This document shows, piece after piece, positions 46,094-58,979 of a stretch of DNA of 64,000 nt. Position numbers and translations under genes: made by a program. This stretch comes from Plenodomus lindquistii (lineage: Eukaryota > Ascomycota > Dothideomycetes > Pleosporales > Leptosphaeriaceae). The stretch's first letter is position 1. Each line of letters starts with the position of its first letter. The notes below the pieces were generated by a model. The model saw only the letters and a program-made list of their open reading frames with translations. It was not told the origin of the DNA and did not search any database. The DNA is taken from the NCBI GenBank assembly GCA_025504975.1, contig JANUWI010000003.1, positions 1,984,001 through 2,048,000 of the forward strand. The letters are read 5' to 3'.

Positions 46094-47068
46094 GTTGTGG
46101 AAACCTTTCTTCTTGGACTTTGTATTTTTATTTCTGGCCAGCAAACTCGCCTTGGAGAACTTGATCGTGTTGTTTTGTCCTTTGCACTGGAATGTAATGT
46201 AGTATGTTTGGCTTAGCGATAGTCCTCATATACCCTTGTTTGATACTGAGAAAAGGTGGTGATGCAATTTAGATCTCAGTTCTTCAAACAGCGAGCGTGA
46301 CGACGTTTATCAAGTTTCTTATCGAGAGTCACGCCCTACACTTGTAGCAGGCGCACAGTGGGTCCGAGTGGTTCGCCGGAACTTGCATCACAAACCCTGG
46401 CCTTTGCCGCTTTGGTCCAGCGGCTAGCCACGGATTGGGTAATTGCGACGGCAAGCGACTCCATTGCATGCGTGGTGCCAAGGCGGTGTGTAGAACCGTA
46501 CATACATATGTTGTTGTATGCACTCAATCACGTCGTGTGTCATTAAACTGTAAAAGTGCTTTGCTGAGCTGACGTGTGCTCAGCACTTGCATCTTGTATC
46601 TTTATCTGCGCGTACAAGGTGTTGGATCTCGGGACCGATTGCTTTCTAAATCCCATGACCCAAACAAAGGCGTGGTCGAAAACACACCCTATACGTAATC
46701 ATTGGCCAATCGGCGCTTTCCACAACGATCACATTGCAACGTTGGACAAGAAGGCGGTATGAAACCGCAAAGCCGCATACAACCGCAGTGTTGGAATCTT
46801 GGTAAATTCATTAAGGTCTCTCTTACTATCTCCTACAGTTTGTGGAATTCGAATGGCTGCGCAATGATGCTGAGACAAACGGAGAACCCCCCCAAAAAAG
46901 GCTAGAAATTTTGATCGCTCCATTCTTTCCAGAGCAAGATGCAATCCATATGCAAGCCCCTATATTAATGCCATGAGTCGTTACTAATGGACAGTGGCGG
47001 GATATTTGACGTGTGTGATGCCGAAACAGAGGTTGTCGAGGTAGAAAGAGACGCACGCAAGACCGCAT
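46094..47068. other. intergenic, 975 bp
   Basis: Promoter of the aminotransferase and 3' flank of the Sel1-repeat gene. Only short open frames. Confidence 0.6.
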
Positions 47069-49140
47069 TCACATGACGACACAATTCTCATCCTTGCCTT
47101 TGTCCTTGGAACCCTTCTTCAACTTCCCATTGCCGACAAGAGAACTCGCGGCTGCTTCTTGACCAGAGGCTGCAGCCTGAATAATTGCAAGGCGTTGTCG
47201 TGCTCGTTCGTCGCCGTGGTCACAGGCTTTGACGTACCAGACGTTTGCTCCAAGAGTGTCGCGTCGACAGCCAATACCCATCTCCGTGAAGTAACCGCAA
47301 GCGTATTCAGCTTTCGGGAGACCTGAAATTGTGAGCTGCACCGTTCTTATAGAAGGTCCATGTTTGACTTACCATGCTCTGCAGCCTTCTTGGCCCACTC
47401 ATAGGCCTCACATTCGTCCTTTTCGAGCACAGGCTCAGCGCCGACCATGTACCAGGCGCAAAGGTTCATCATAGCTTCTGGAATGTCGGCTTGAGCCGCG
47501 CAGTTGTAGTAGTGTACGGAAAGAGCGGCGTCCTTGGGACACCGAAGGAGGCCATGTTCGTATGCCTCACCCAGCTTCAGTGCGGCCATTGGGTGTCCAA
47601 GCTCAGCAGCCTGTGTGAAGAGCTGCACTGCGTATATCTCATCTTTGAAGATGTCGTCGCCGTACCCAGTTTCGTGGAGCAGCCCTAGCTCATATGGCGC
47701 GGTGTTGTACTGAAAGTCTGCTGATTCGGATGCGCGCTTGAGCCACTTCACGCCCTCTCGATATTTGCCTTGAAGTCCCATGTCTCCCGTCAAACAGGCC
47801 TTGCCCAAACGTGTTGCAGCTCCGGGATGGTTTTTCGATGCTGCAGCGCGAAAGAATTGAACAGCTTTGGCGTAGTCCTTGCGGCATCCCCACCCGAACT
47901 CATAACATAGCGCAGTCCGGTAACCAGATTCTGCATGGCCGTGCTTGCTGGCAGCAACGAAGAGGGGAAACGCGCGATCGTAGTCGGGCTTGTCCTTGTT
48001 GAATAGCCCCGATGCATAGCCGTCTGCGAGGTAATATTGTGCGAAAGGATAGCTGCGGTCGGCCAATCGCTGGAGGATCTGTCGTGCTTCGCGTAGTAGG
48101 TCTGCGGGCACTATACCATGCTCCTCAGGAGCGGCCTCGGATACCATGACATCGCGTGCAACCTGTACCATGAAGAGAGCAAACTCATACTGCACAGCAC
48201 TATCTTGCGTCTTTTTCAAGTTGGCTCGATACATGTCGAGAGTCTTCTTGGTATCCAAGAGCGAGGCATTTTGTCCAACTGCGCCTCGCAAAGACGCATT
48301 TCCAAAATTCGCAGCGGGCGCGACTTGTTGATTGTACGGCAGATTGATGAGATCTACGTAGGACGACAGAGGTCGAACATCAGGCGAGCGGCGGCTGATC
48401 GAGACTGGACGTGCAAAACTATTAGGCGATCCTTGGGGCGACGGAGATCCGCCGCCTGAGAGGCGCGGGGAATGCGTGCGACCTCGTGCATTCAGCTCCG
48501 ACCCCAACGTGTATGCAGAACTAGGTCGCGGAACTGTAGTACGCGGGACCTGCAGTGGCGCATCTTGCGCATATCTATAAAGATTCGGGGAGCCATCGTT
48601 CAAGGCCTCACCTGACTCTCCGGTTGGTGTTTGCACATGTTCGCGGGGTGGATATGTGGGCGGGGGTGGTGCTGGCTGTTGGCTGTGGTCGGCAGATTGA
48701 TATTGATCTCGGGGACTGTCCATGGAGTCGTCATGCCCATCGTGTAAGTGCGCCGAGTGCATTTCTGCAGCGTGCGAATGTCGACTGCGATACGAACCGT
48801 CGTTGATTTGTAGTCGGCGAATGGGTATCTCTCTCGTCACCGCTATTGAATTTGCAGAATCCCTGTTGTTTTCTAAGTCTGGCGTTTCTCTCGAGGGTGT
48901 TCTTGAATGACCGTCAGAGCTGGGGTTGAAGGAGGACTCTGATTGTCGGGAGTCTCGCCCTCCCGCTATAACATCAGCATGTTCGTTGATGCTGAACGAC
49001 GGTATTGGCCGAGGCTGGGTTGCTTCTGACGACGAGTCACGATGTGGAGAGCTGCGCGAGCTATTGTGATTGGGCTGCTGTACAGTAGTCGACGTTTGGT
49101 GAACAGGCGGTAAAGCCTGCGTTGTCGCTTCCGTCGCCAT
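47069..49140 (-). CDS. SKT5: Sel1-repeat chitin synthase activator, SKT5/CHS4 type
   Basis: Two exons (49140-47373, 47322-47069), 50-nt GT-AG intron, give 673 residues. Residues ~1-330 are Ser/Pro/His-rich and disordered. From ~340 to 640 there are at least six Sel1 repeats (e.g. FAQYYLADGYASGLF, SGYRTALCYEFGWG, AATRLGKACLTGD, APYELGLLHETGYG, AALKLGEAYEHGLL). The protein ends KDENCVVM, a CaaX prenylation box, as in yeast Skt5. Skt5/Chs4 binds and activates the class IV chitin synthase Chs3 at the plasma membrane. The open frame extends upstream to 49566, but the ATG at 49140 gives the normal N-terminus. It is divergent from a class IV chitin synthase 2.1 kb away. Confidence 0.92.
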
Positions 49141-51219
49141 TCCGCTCTGTCCCCTCGCCAATCTCCGGTGATGCTTTATGTCCGTATGCGGTGGCCTGAC
49201 TCGGCGCAGAAGGGCGGGGGCACCAGCGCGTTCCCAGGGGATGTCTGTGTGCACAAAGGCGACTGGCTCAGTGCATAGAAGGATGGTCGAGCGACTGGCG
49301 CGGCTGATATATGCCGTGTTCTTCTTGTCTCTTGTCAGCGCTTGAGCAGAGATGCCATGGCATACAGAACAAAATCTGTGGCTCCTAGCGAATTCCACCC
49401 ATGCAGAGCACAGGACCCTGTACTGGAGATCTGGCGGCGGGGCAGGGGGCGGAAAGCACGTACATGGTCGCAATGGCTGTGAGGTTCTGTCCGAGGGAAT
49501 GGCCGCCTGCGAAGAATGCGAAAGACGTGCTGGGTTGCTGGAGGCGGAAAGCACAATATCTGGCAAGAGCGGCAGTCGTCGACTTTCAAGACGGCCTGAT
49601 GTGACCCCACATGATGTAGAATTGGCGACTTTGCAGGCTCTATGTACTAACGAGACCAGACGGCAGAGCTCGGCTTGCTTGGGAAGCTAGACTTGTGTGT
49701 GTGTGACTTTAGGGCGAGCAGCCACCATCGATCGCTGACTCGGCTCGCACCGAGTGGGATGACAGAGTGGCAGTAAACAAGTCAGCGTCGTCAGAACGCG
49801 TGGTTCATCAAGTGCTTGGAAGCATTGCATTCGTCATTTACTCTCCCTTTGCCGCGTTGCTGAATGCCACGGCTGACATGTGGACGACGCCAGTCACTGT
49901 GGCTTAGGAAGAATGTGTCTGACTGGATTTGACTCAAGCTCGGCCAGCCTCGAGCTTGATGGCCCTCCCGCTGCCATCCATATGCATGAGACCAAAGAGC
50001 GCAATGGCACAAGAGAAGTCCACTTTAGCCGTGGCCAACAGTTCAGCAGTGGCAGAGTGGAGCTGGTATGTAATGCAGGGCAGCGTGACATGGCGGACAC
50101 ATGGAGGATAGTTTTAAGGTTGCATGGTCGTGGACCCTTGACATGCGTCTCCACACGCTTGGGGCTGGGGCTGTCGTCAGGCTGTCGACGCAGCAACAGT
50201 GGTTAGTGAACTACAGCATCATTTGCATGCTGTATACACCGTATGTACTGTATGCAGAACACTATGGACAGTGTATTATGCGTCCAGACACAACCATCGT
50301 GTTAGCTACATGCAAGACGGTTGCACAGCCCCCAAGGATGTGTGGACATGGCCATCGGTTATTGCACGAATGGCAGTCCTTGGATCCAGGCCAGTTTCTG
50401 ACCAGACATGAATGCGTGCTTTGAAGCGGACAGGAGGGGGGCTTGGGAATAGGAGCCGCAGGTTAAGGGCTCGGGTTCTGGAAGGAGCAAATGCATAGGA
50501 CGATCAGAGTTGGATTGGCGTTTGTTCTGCACGCAATGCGTCTAGTGGCATCGTCGTTTATTTTCTTGCTGCAGGGGCTGGCAGCACTGTACTCGGCATC
50601 GATTGATCCGCACTTGCCCTCGCAGGTGGCCGTCTTGGTGGAGGTCATGGACGGTGGCGGACTGGGCAGCCAAACCGTGTTGAGACGGGAGCCGGGGAGC
50701 GCTTCTGCTTTTAATAGCACGGGCTACGATTCGCGCCATGGCCCACGATCCATCCGACATGGAGGCTTGCGACAGGGGCAAGGCAGCACGCTCCATTTGC
50801 CATCCGCCCCCAGGGTGGTTCCCGTTGACCTCGCAACAAAGACAAACTGTGCGCACACCCCGGCCACAAGAGCTGCTCCGTCTGTGTCGCTCGTTTGGCG
50901 TGTTTGACACGACCCAGTGTTACCTCACCATCGCTACTGCTGTTGGTTCCCTCGTTCACGGCCAACACTGCTCGCATTCGCTGCATTCGCTGCATCCGCT
51001 GCCCTCGCTGAACTACGCAGCAGCCACGACCTGCCGTCGTCCCCTCGACTGACCGCCGCCACGACCCGACCCGACACAACAACCCTCCACGCCGCGCTCT
51101 CGCTGGCAGCCTCGCCGACGACTGCGATTCCTATTCTTTTCCGGCCTGCACACCGGCCCGACCGGCGGTAGCCGTCTCTTCCTTTGTGCAACATCCACGC
51201 AGAGAGCATTCCTGCCAAC
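49141..51219. other. shared divergent promoter, SKT5-like/chitin synthase
   Basis: 2.1 kb between two outward-facing genes of one pathway. The right end is GC/pyrimidine-rich and probably the long chitin synthase leader. It includes a 9-bp tandem repeat. Open frames here have no family features. Confidence 0.6.
50975..51010 (+). repeat. 9-bp tandem repeat, four copies
   Basis: Units cattcgctg, cattcgctg, catccgctg and ccctcgctg lie head to tail, 210 bp upstream of the chitin synthase start. Confidence 0.85.
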
Positions 51220-54200
51220 ATGTCTCTACCACTGCGACCCAATGGGCCGCCCGACGAGCACTCGACACGCCGAGAGCGACATTCTCGCCGCCAGTCGTCT
51301 GGCCGCCGCGGATCAACCGGCCACCGCGAGTCTTCTGGACGTCGTAGGAGAACCTCAGATCTGGAGAGCACGCGATCACACGACCGCACGCCCAGCAAAG
51401 GCGCAGCACAGGCCTACTCGAAAGCGCTCCCTTCGCCAGGCACACCGGTGCCCATGGAGAGAGACCCCGTCATGCGCGGTCATCCCACAGCGTCCGGCCC
51501 CGAATTGAACAAGAAGCGCAGTCTCATCAGACCTGAGCGCCAGCGCATGGACCCAGACCACCCCAACTACCATTATCGCAAGCATGCGCAGCGAATGGCA
51601 GTCCAGCCCTCGACGACCGGCAACGACCCCATCATGGAGGACTACATGGAGGCCGAGACAGTCAGCTCCGACGCCACCGACTTGAAACCGCCGCATCTAC
51701 GCAACGCATCCGGTGGGGGCTACGACGACAAGCAGGCACCGCTGGATGACGACACGCCTCGTGCGCAGCGCAAGTTGTCGCGCAGCAAAACCATGGAGAA
51801 TGCAGAAAGGCAACGTCAGAAGGAAAAGGACAGCATGCGCCCACCCAGTCTCTGGAATGTCTATTGCGCTATCGTCACTTTTTGGTGCCCCAATGCCGTC
51901 TTGAAGTGCTTTGGCAAACCTCAAAAGGCCCAGCAGCGCGCGTGGCGAGAAAAGGTCGGCCTCGTCAGCATCATTCTTTGCGTATGTGCGTTTGTCGGAT
52001 ATTTGACGTTTGGATTCACCGAGACTGTCTGCCCGTCCGGTGGCAACGCTCGCATGCAAGCCAACAAGGTCGACAGAGGCCATTTGATTATCCATGGCAA
52101 AGCGTACGATCTCGCCCAATCCCAACATCCCCTCGCCAGAAACGTGCCTGCTGGGGCCAACGTTCTTTTCGATCTTCCCGAGAAGCACGGCGGTCAGGAT
52201 GCCAGTTTTCTATTCCAGAATGTCAACGGTGCGTGCAAGGGCCTGATCACAGCCAAAGACAATTCCGGCATCCCTTCGAGCGGTAACGACCTGGCCTGGT
52301 ACTTTCCATGCCGTCTGTATAACCAGGATGGTTCAACGCCGCCAAATGCCACCTTTCAGGAATACAACGGCTATCAGTGTCACACCTCGGACGAAGCACG
52401 CAAGGCTTTTTATGGGCTCAGAAACGCTGGTGATGTATATTTCACATGGGACGACATTCGAAATTCTTCTCGCAACCTCATGGTGTGGGGCGGAGATGTG
52501 CTCGACCTTGACCTGCTCGATTGGTTCAACAGAACTCAGGTCAACGTTCCCAACCGTTTCGACGAAATCCGCCAGAATCCCGCTGTTCGTGGATTAGATG
52601 TCACTCGTGTCTTCTCCTCCAGCTACGAGAAGCAGGTTGCCCGCTGCTTTACAGAAATTGTGAAGGTGGGCTCTATCGATACCGAGAGCATCGGCTGCAT
52701 TGCCTCCAAGGTCGTCCTCTACGTCTCTTTGGTCTTTATCTTGGCGGTGGTAGTGGCCAAGTTTGTTCTTGCTTTGACGTTCCAGTGGTTTATCAGCAGA
52801 AAGTTTGGTGCCTCAAAGACATCAATTGGAAAAGCAGGCTCAAAGGAGCGCAAGCAAGCCATCGAGGAATGGAGTGACGACATTTACCGTCCACCACCAA
52901 AGTTGACTGACGCCGCTGTACCTGATCGATTAGGCAAGCGTGGCAGCACATTCTTACCACAAACTTCTCGTTTCACCAGCCCTTACTCAGTCGATAAATC
53001 CGCCAAGTCACGCGCTCCTCCAACGACAATGACCAGCCAAAGCACCGGATCTCGTCTTGCCTCGTCCAATGCTGGTATGTACACGCAACTGAATGCTAGC
53101 CACAACACTCTGCCCCCATACGATGGAAAGCACTCTGGGCAAGCGTCCAGGTCGAGCATGCTTCTTTCCGGATCCAATGAGAAGAGCCGTCACTCTACAG
53201 CTATTGTGGAAAGCGACGGGCCCGGACCAGCCGGTTTTATTCACGATGCTGTCGTGCCGCAACCTCCTCCAGAATGGCAGCCCTTCGGATACCCATTGGC
53301 CCACTCCATCTGTCTGGTCACCGCATACTCCGAAGGCGCCGAAGGTCTTCGCACTACCTTGGACTCGATTGCCACCACCGATTATCCCAACAGCCACAAA
53401 TTGATTCTAGTTATTTGCGATGGTATCATCAAGGGTAAGGGAGAGGACTTGTCAACGCCTGATATCGCCCTCGCCATGATGAAGGATTATGCGGTCGCGC
53501 CACACGAGGTCCAAGCATTCTCATATGTTGCGGTTGCCAGTGGCTCAAAGCGTCACAACATGGCCAAGATTTACTCTGGGTTCTACAACTACGGCGAGGA
53601 TTCTCGTATCGCTCCAGACAAGCAACAGCGTGTCCCAATGATGGTCGTGGTCAAGTGTGGAACCCCCGATGAGGCCAGAAAGTCGAAGCCTGGCAATCGT
53701 GGAAAGCGAGACAGTCAGATCATCTTGATGTCCTTCCTGCAAAAGGTCATGTTTGACGAGCGAATGACGGAGCTAGAGTTTGAGATGTTCAACGGCATCT
53801 GGAAGATTACTGGCATTTCGCCCGACTTTTACGAGATTGTACTCATGGTGGACGCTGATACAAAGGTCTTCCCTGACAGTCTGACACACATGATCTCGGC
53901 CATGGTCAAGGATCCCGAGATCATGGGCTTGTGTGGTGAGACGAAGATTGCCAATAAGCGCGACTCGTGGGTGTCGATGATCCAGGTTTTTGAGTAAGTG
54001 GTAGATTGTGTCTGACGAGGGCGCCACTGACAGGCATAGATACTTCATCTCCCACCATCTGGCCAAATCGTTCGAATCCGTCTTTGGTGGTGTTACCTGT
54101 CTACCGGGATGCTTCTGCATGTACCGCATCAAGGCGCCCAAGGGTGGTCAGAACTACTGGGTGCCGATCCTGGCTAATCCTGACGTTGTCGAGCATTACT

Positions 54201-55069
54201 CTGAAAATGTTGTCGACACGTTGCATAAGAAGAACCTGCTGCTATTGGGTGAGGATCGATACCTGTCGACGCTGATGCTTAAGACATTTCCGAAACGTAA
54301 GCAGGTGTTTGTGCCGCAAGCCGTGTGCAAAACCACTGTGCCGGACGAGTTCAAGGTGCTACTGTCGCAGCGTAGGCGATGGATTAATAGTACGGTCCAC
54401 AACTTGATGGAGCTTGTGCTGGTGCGCGATCTTTGTGGAACCTTTTGCTTCAGCATGCAGTTTGTCGTGTTCATCGAGCTGATGGGAACATTGGTTCTGC
54501 CCGCTGCCATTGCCTTTACCTTTTACCTCAGTAAGCTGGTGTGCGTTGCTTGGCTGCGATGATGCTAATAGTGTACAGTTGCCATTTCCATCAAGGCGGC
54601 CGTTCTCAACACTGCGGCTCCCGTCATCCCGCTCGTGTTGCTGGCTTTGATTCTTGGTCTGCCTGCGGTTCTTATTGTCGTCACTGCTCACCGCTGGTCT
54701 TATATCGCGTGGATGTTTGTCTATTTGCTGTCACTCCCCATTTGGAATTTTGTACTACCGACATATGCTTTCTGGAAGTTTGACGACTTCAGTTGGGGCG
54801 ATACGCGTAAGACGGCGGGTGAGAAGACGAAAAAGGCCGGGCTCGAGTACGAAGGCGAATTCGATAGCAGCAAAATCACGATGCGCAGGTGGCACGACTT
54901 TGAAGCAGGTAAGGCACAGGCGGGTTCCGGGCTGAGAGACGATGGCTAACATTGGGCACCAACAGAGCGGAGACTCAAGACGGCAGGCGGCGGGTGGTCA
55001 CAACAGACGACATCGGCTGGAGGCTATGCGCAGCAGCAGCAAGGATACGACGAGTATTATGATGATTGA
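51220..55069 (+). CDS. CHS3: class IV chitin synthase (CHS3-like)
   Basis: Four exons (51220-53993, 54040-54530, 54579-54908, 54966-55069), introns of 46, 48 and 57 nt, give 1232 residues. A basic Ser/Arg-rich N-terminus leads to membrane segments near 245-260 (SIILCVCAFVGYLTFGF) and 497-520 (VVLYVSLVFILAVVVAKFVLAL). The GT2 catalytic domain follows: LVTAYSE ~699, DADTK ~878, GEDRYLSTLM ~995 and the chitin-synthase signature QRRRW ~1034. A C-terminal cluster of helices comes next. Domain order and the absence of a myosin head place it in class IV (yeast Chs3), which makes most cell-wall chitin and needs an Skt5/Chs4 activator. The tail is Gln/Gly/Tyr-rich. Confidence 0.95.
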
Positions 55070-56401
55070 TTCCATGTGGCGTCGTGTGATGAGAGAAGTA
55101 GCCATGTCATGCACTGCAGGACGCTAAAGCAGCTGCATTTGGTACGACGTTGCTTTGCATGGCATTGCTAGGGGAGTTGTGAGCTTGATATTTTTGCAAC
55201 GACATTGGCTTCATGTAGATGAGTACTGGGTGGTGCTTGTATAGTGACCACCGAGACTATTGGTAACTTTGTTGTAATTCACATTATTCAAACATGCGGT
55301 CAGGCTTAGTTTGCTTGGTGTGGTCGCGGGAGGCGGCTTATTGTGACTTGTGCAGGCGCGAGTGGAGAGTTCGCAGGTTCGCGCATTGTGAGCTGAGGTT
55401 CGCATTACCTTGTGTGGTGGTTGGCAACGCCATGCAACGGTATTGGCAGGGTGTGGCTTGCTGTCGTGGAGTGCCAGCGCGGGTGTCAAGCTTATTTGGA
55501 CGGCGAGGAGAGACAGAAACGGGCGTGGTCGCGGTGGTGTAGGGGCGGCCCCTGCTGAATTGCAGGCGTGTGATTTGTTCCACGATGTCAGCGGTGCGAC
55601 GAGCGACCAGCGGGCAATGCGTCAGGAAGCGATGGTTTGTGCTCTTGCATGTGTCCCAAAAGGGGCCTGACAGAGCAGAAGCGGGAGGTGGGGAACGGGC
55701 CAGTGTGTGCGCTTTGGGGTGGCACGGGGGAGACACGGCATTCTCGTCTCCAGGGCTTGGCTCGACCTCTTGAACGTTGTCGTGTTGGCAGTGCCATGTG
55801 AGGAGTGTGCGACGTGAGCCCTGGCCATCGAGGGCGAGCGAGCATGCCTGCGACAGCGCGTGGACTTGGCCATTGCAGAGGCGCACGCAGATCTGAGATG
55901 GCAGCCACGGTGGTGATGGGGCGTGCATCTGTGGTGGGCAGCCTTCATGTACTGTATATGCTTATGGATGTGCATGTAGACTAGGTGCAGGCAATCAAAG
56001 GCCCATGGCGGGTGCTGACCTGGCCCGCAGCCAATACCCGCCTGTGACTGTCTGGCCCGCGGCGACCCCACCGTGAGCCCCCCCAGTGCCCCCCGTGCCC
56101 CCAGTGCGTGCAGTGTGCAGTCCAGTGCGTGCAGTATCTAGTCTCGCCCCCAGGCCAAACAGCTCGCCCGCCCGCCCATTCGCATACATAGCACCTGCAG
56201 CCGGCTTGTCTCGCTGCGGACCGCATGCGTCGCCTTGCCCACGCCCGCGACGCCCCCCCCATCACGCCGCTGCCGCGCCCCGTAGCCACGACCAACCCGC
56301 CGCCCTTTGCCTCTGCCGTCGCATCGCCATTGCCATTGCCATAGACACGACACCCACCGCGCCCCCGTTTTGGACGCCCTCCCGCCGGGCCATCAGGCGC
56401 A
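55070..56401. other. intergenic, 1.3 kb
   Basis: 3' flank of chitin synthase and GC-rich leader of the WD40 gene. A minus-strand frame at 55338-55928 (196 codons) has no hydrophobic pattern or motif and is likely chance. Confidence 0.55.
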
Positions 56402-58267
56402 ATGCCGGCGTCCATGGCCAGCCCCAGGCCGCCGCGACACTCCCACGCCGACGCCGACGCCGACGACGACGGCAACAATGACGACTACAGCGGGGGGATC
56501 TCGCTAGTCGACATGCAGCACTTCATGGAAGAGTCCATCATACCAGGCATGCACCTGGCGCAAGACGACGACCCCGCCATCCTGCCCATGCACGCCGTCA
56601 TGGCCCAACACACGCCCTCATCCTGGTCCACCCTGGCAGCATTACCACCACCCTCAGCATTGCCACCACCCTCGCTCGACCTGGTTGAACCCTCGATTCC
56701 ATATTACGTCTCCAATGTCCACGTCCCCTTCATCCCCCCAATCCTCTCCTCGGTCCCTTCGCTCCAGCTCGAGCCACCTCCATCCTCGTATGAATACACA
56801 AGCTGCGTAGTCGACAAGACCGGCTTCTTGCCCATTACAACCTTCTTCCACCGCGTTGCCCCCCAAAGACCCACCGTCCCTGGCCTGGATCTGCAGCAAC
56901 TTCCACCGTCAATCACACACCATGACCTCCAAGGCGACACTCTTGATTGCCAAGGAATAGACTGGACCTCGCGAAACACCACTCGCTCGGCTATAAGGGC
57001 CAAACGGGTCGAATTCGAGACCGAGAGGCTGCTTTCATGGGAAAAGAGTGTCCGAGATGTAAGATGCCTTCGAACTTGGGGCCACCATCCATTTGACAAT
57101 TCAAAGGCCATTCTACCCACGCCCAACAAGGACAGCTTTTTCCACTTCAGGCGCAACAATCTCGTCCACCGTCCCTTTTACCCGCACTACCAGCTCCGCA
57201 ACGTCATCACTGCCACCTCCCGCAATGACATCTTCTACGTGGCCGGCAAGAAGGTCTTCCACACCAGCGCCGACGACTCTGAACCAGAACTCCTCTTCGA
57301 CCTGAACAAACGCATCGGGCCCGAATCCCTCATGACCACCATAATCTGCCACGACACGACCCTCATGACCGGCGCCTTTGACGGCGAATACACCATCACT
57401 AATTTATCCTCCACCTACGGCTCCCCCCCAACCGTAGGGCGCACAAGCCATTTCAGCGGTGCAGACAGAAGCAGAATAGTAAACCACCTCCACCTTTTCC
57501 CTTCACGCTTCACATATTCCCCACAAGCAGTCTTCTGCTCCAACAACAAACGTATCCAGATTCTCGACTGCGCCACAAACACCTTTACCCACACCTTCGT
57601 CTACCACGAGTCCCCCAACTGCGCGGCCACCAGCCCTGACGGCCGGTTACGCGTCATCGTGGGCGATTTCGAAGAAACGCTGATTACGAATGCGGAGACG
57701 GGCCGGCCCTTTGAAGTCTTGAAACAACACCACGACGCCGCTTTTGCGTGTGCCTGGGCCGACGACGGCATCCACGTTGCAACCGCCGGACAAGACCACA
57801 AGATCATTGTCTGGGACGCGCGGAACTGGAGCTCTCCGCTCAAAACAATGGTCAGCCATCTATCTGTCCCGCGCTCATTGCGCTTCTCCCCCATTGGCTC
57901 AGGACCACGCGTGCTGGTCGCGGCCGAAGCAGACGATTATGTAAATGTCATTGATGCCGTGTCGTTTGAGTCGAAGCAAATGTTTGACTTTTTTGGACCG
58001 ATTGGCGGTGTGGCGTTTACACCTGATGGACAGAGTTTGTACGTTGCGAATTGTGAACGGAGGTTTGGCGGGATTGTGGAGTTGGAACGAGCCGGGTGGG
58101 CGGATAAGAGGAGGGATCGTAGGGGAGGTGCAGGTGTTGTGGATGGCTGGGACGATGCGATGAGTGATTGGTCGTACGACTATGATCTCGATTGTCATGA
58201 CAAGGTCATGCAGGGTGCGATGGGCAGGGAGAGAAGGGGCATGGATTTTGAGGGCTTGGTGGTATAA
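56402..58267 (+). CDS. WD40-repeat protein, DUF2415-like C-terminus
   Basis: Intronless, 621 residues. The N-terminus is acidic and Pro-rich. From ~270 on, degenerate WD blades can be seen (LRNVITATSRNDIFYVAG, CAATSPDGRLRVIVGD, FACAWADDGIHVATAGQDHKIIVWD). The clearest is the DHKIIVWD blade. The following segment, RSLRFSPIGSGPRVLVAAEADDYVNVIDA and FFGPIGGVAFTPDGQSLYVA, resembles DUF2415, found in fungal WD40 proteins of unknown role. A later ATG at 56414 is possible. I assign no function beyond a beta-propeller scaffold. Confidence 0.8.
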   Translation: MPASMASPRPPRHSHADADADDDGNNDDYSGGISLVDMQHFMEESIIPGMHLAQDDDPAILPMHAVMAQHTPSSWSTLAALPPPSALPPPSLDLVEPSIPYYVSNVHVPFIPPILSSVPSLQLEPPPSSYEYTSCVVDKTGFLPITTFFHRVAPQRPTVPGLDLQQLPPSITHHDLQGDTLDCQGIDWTSRNTTRSAIRAKRVEFETERLLSWEKSVRDVRCLRTWGHHPFDNSKAILPTPNKDSFFHFRRNNLVHRPFYPHYQLRNVITATSRNDIFYVAGKKVFHTSADDSEPELLFDLNKRIGPESLMTTIICHDTTLMTGAFDGEYTITNLSSTYGSPPTVGRTSHFSGADRSRIVNHLHLFPSRFTYSPQAVFCSNNKRIQILDCATNTFTHTFVYHESPNCAATSPDGRLRVIVGDFEETLITNAETGRPFEVLKQHHDAAFACAWADDGIHVATAGQDHKIIVWDARNWSSPLKTMVSHLSVPRSLRFSPIGSGPRVLVAAEADDYVNVIDAVSFESKQMFDFFGPIGGVAFTPDGQSLYVANCERRFGGIVELERAGWADKRRDRRGGAGVVDGWDDAMSDWSYDYDLDCHDKVMQGAMGRERRGMDFEGLVV

Positions 58268-58271
58268 GCAC

Positions 58272-58272
<1 letters not shown>

Positions 58273-58338
<66 letters not shown>
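58273..58338 (+). repeat. (AC)33 microsatellite
   Basis: An uninterrupted AC dinucleotide array begins 5 bp after the stop codon of the WD40 gene, so it would lie in its 3' UTR. Confidence 0.95.
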
Positions 58339-58341
<3 letters not shown>

Positions 58342-58643
58342 GAGCAAGAGTTGTGTATAACGTTCATCACGCCATTTACGATGACCCATGCGTTTTATAC
58401 GACACTCATGTCATGAGATTACTGGGCGGCATTTTGGTCTCTTTTTTTCTTTTCTAGTTTTCCCCCGGGGGTTCAAGAAAGGACACGAACTGGACTGGAT
58501 TGACCTGGGGGGGTTTTCCTGCGCACTTCCTGTTTTTTCTTTTTAAAACTCTTTTTCATTGAGATACCATGGCATTGTTGGAGCGGAGAAATTTTTTTTT
58601 CTTTCTTTTTCTTGTCCTTTTTGAACATATATTCTCGAGACTA

Positions 58644-58667
58644 CTTCTTCTTCTTCTTCTTCTTCTT
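58644..58667 (+). repeat. (CTT)8 microsatellite
   Basis: Perfect CTT run in the intergenic tract. Confidence 0.9.
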
Positions 58668-58964
58668 TCAAAGAAAGAGAGGAGGGGATGGCGAGAGGGG
58701 AAGAGGGGGCAGAATAATAATACATTTTTGCATTTTACAATTCACACATTGAATCTTGTTGAGATGTTGAATTTTCTGTTGTGGTGAGTTATATGTGTGG
58801 AAAAGAGGGAGGTGTCTGCGCTGACGGATTTCTTTTTTTTTCTTTTTTTTTTCGAAAAGTGAGGTGAGGTGATTGTGTGGAATGGATGAGTTGGTGCAAA
58901 GCTGGATAAGCACTATGAAAAGCCAGAGCTGAAGTTGAAACTGAACTTGGGACGTCAAAGTGAG

Positions 58965-58979
58965 CCCCCCCCCCCCCCC
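58965..58979 (+). repeat. poly-C tract, 15 nt
   Basis: Homopolymer run; length is prone to sequencing error. Confidence 0.9.

Noticed and set aside
55338..55928. 196-codon minus open frame
   Set aside because: No conserved pattern, start context or splice partner; lies in a GC-rich intergenic region.
57899..58389. Open frames with long Cys-Val runs
   Set aside because: Translation of the (AC)n microsatellite, not protein.
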